A stretch of 32,831 nt of DNA from Nitrospiraceae bacterium. GTDB lineage: Bacteria > Nitrospirota > Thermodesulfovibrionia > UBA6902. The notes below the pieces were generated by a model. That model did no database searches. It was not told the origin of the DNA and was given only the letters and a program-made list of their open reading frames with translations. Positions 32,641-32,831 of the stretch are shown here, one piece after another. The stretch spans positions 1-32,831 of the forward strand of contig QZKC01000096.1 in assembly GCA_003599425.1 (NCBI GenBank), in the 5' to 3' direction. Numbering within the stretch: the stretch's first letter is position 1; each line of letters opens with the position of its first letter. The position numbers and the translations under genes are program-made.

Positions 32641-32831
32641 GATCTCATCCTCCGTTTCACATTAGCCGTCATCATTCATAGCGAACTCTGTTCCAATAGA
32701 AGGCACAAAGGTGAGGCTGACGAAGATTTCTGTACGACACCTTTGAAAAAAAGACTTCGAATCTTATCGAAAGATTACATCTGCAAAATGAAAAGACAAA
32801 ATGCAAACAATTCTGTCGATTATAGAAATCC

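Noticed and set aside
1-32831. CRISPR arrays, tRNA or rRNA genes, insertion sequences
   Set aside because: No regularly spaced repeats, cloverleaf-like segments, rRNA sequence or transposase frames were seen. The duplicated cassettes are diverged paralogues, not a mobile element.

Overview
The window is chromosome-like DNA from an anaerobic or facultative bacterium with a very large capacity for c-type cytochromes. I count roughly 69 haem c attachment motifs, including variants with a longer spacer, in nine proteins. The gene set is: twin membrane quinol/cytochrome modules, NHL propellers, a sigma-54 response regulator, a cytochrome c-type NO reductase, and Fur/FeoB. It suggests a metal-, sulfur- or nitrogen-oxide-respiring Nitrospirota (Thermodesulfovibrionia-like) or a Geobacter-like Desulfobacterota. 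That placement is inference from gene content; no rRNA or tRNA gene is visible.

Layout. (1) 1-3744, minus strand: a partial YVTN-propeller lipoprotein, an NHL propeller, and a 5-6-haem secreted cytochrome. The cytochrome has its own terminator and a clear -24/-12 sigma-54 promoter with two palindromes upstream. (2) 4085-6995, minus: a two-component pair made of a histidine kinase with a c-haem motif in its periplasmic sensor and an NtrC-type sigma-54 activator. (3) 7304-13598 and 13883-20235, plus: two paralogous five-gene cassettes in the same order. Each holds an 8-haem membrane-anchored cytochrome c, a di-haem cytochrome b, a 3-haem anchored cytochrome c, an NHL propeller and a giant 18- or 20-haem cytochrome. 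(4) 20209-23551, minus: VanZ-like protein, FeoB, Fur and a ferredoxin. (5) 23670-27120, minus: cupin, NapH/NosR-like polyferredoxin, NorB, and a NorC with an extra haem domain, under a CRP/FNR-type box. (6) 27272-32640: a TIGR02757-type protein, tpiA-secG, a large lipoprotein of unknown function and a DUF5661-like protein.

How it may work together. In each cassette the cytochrome b would oxidise menaquinol and pass electrons to the 8-haem subunit, then to the 3-haem subunit, then to the giant modular cytochrome. The secreted NHL propeller would be a docking or assembly partner. The architecture recalls the Geobacter Cbc quinol:cytochrome c oxidoreductases, of which cbcBA is controlled by a sigma-54 activator. 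No outer-membrane porin is encoded here, so whether electrons leave the cell is open. The haem-sensing kinase and sigma-54 regulator sit divergently from cassette I. They plausibly control the 2572-3744 cytochrome and perhaps the cassettes. This doubled, propeller-containing respiratory module with its haem-sensing regulator is the best candidate here for an undescribed system.
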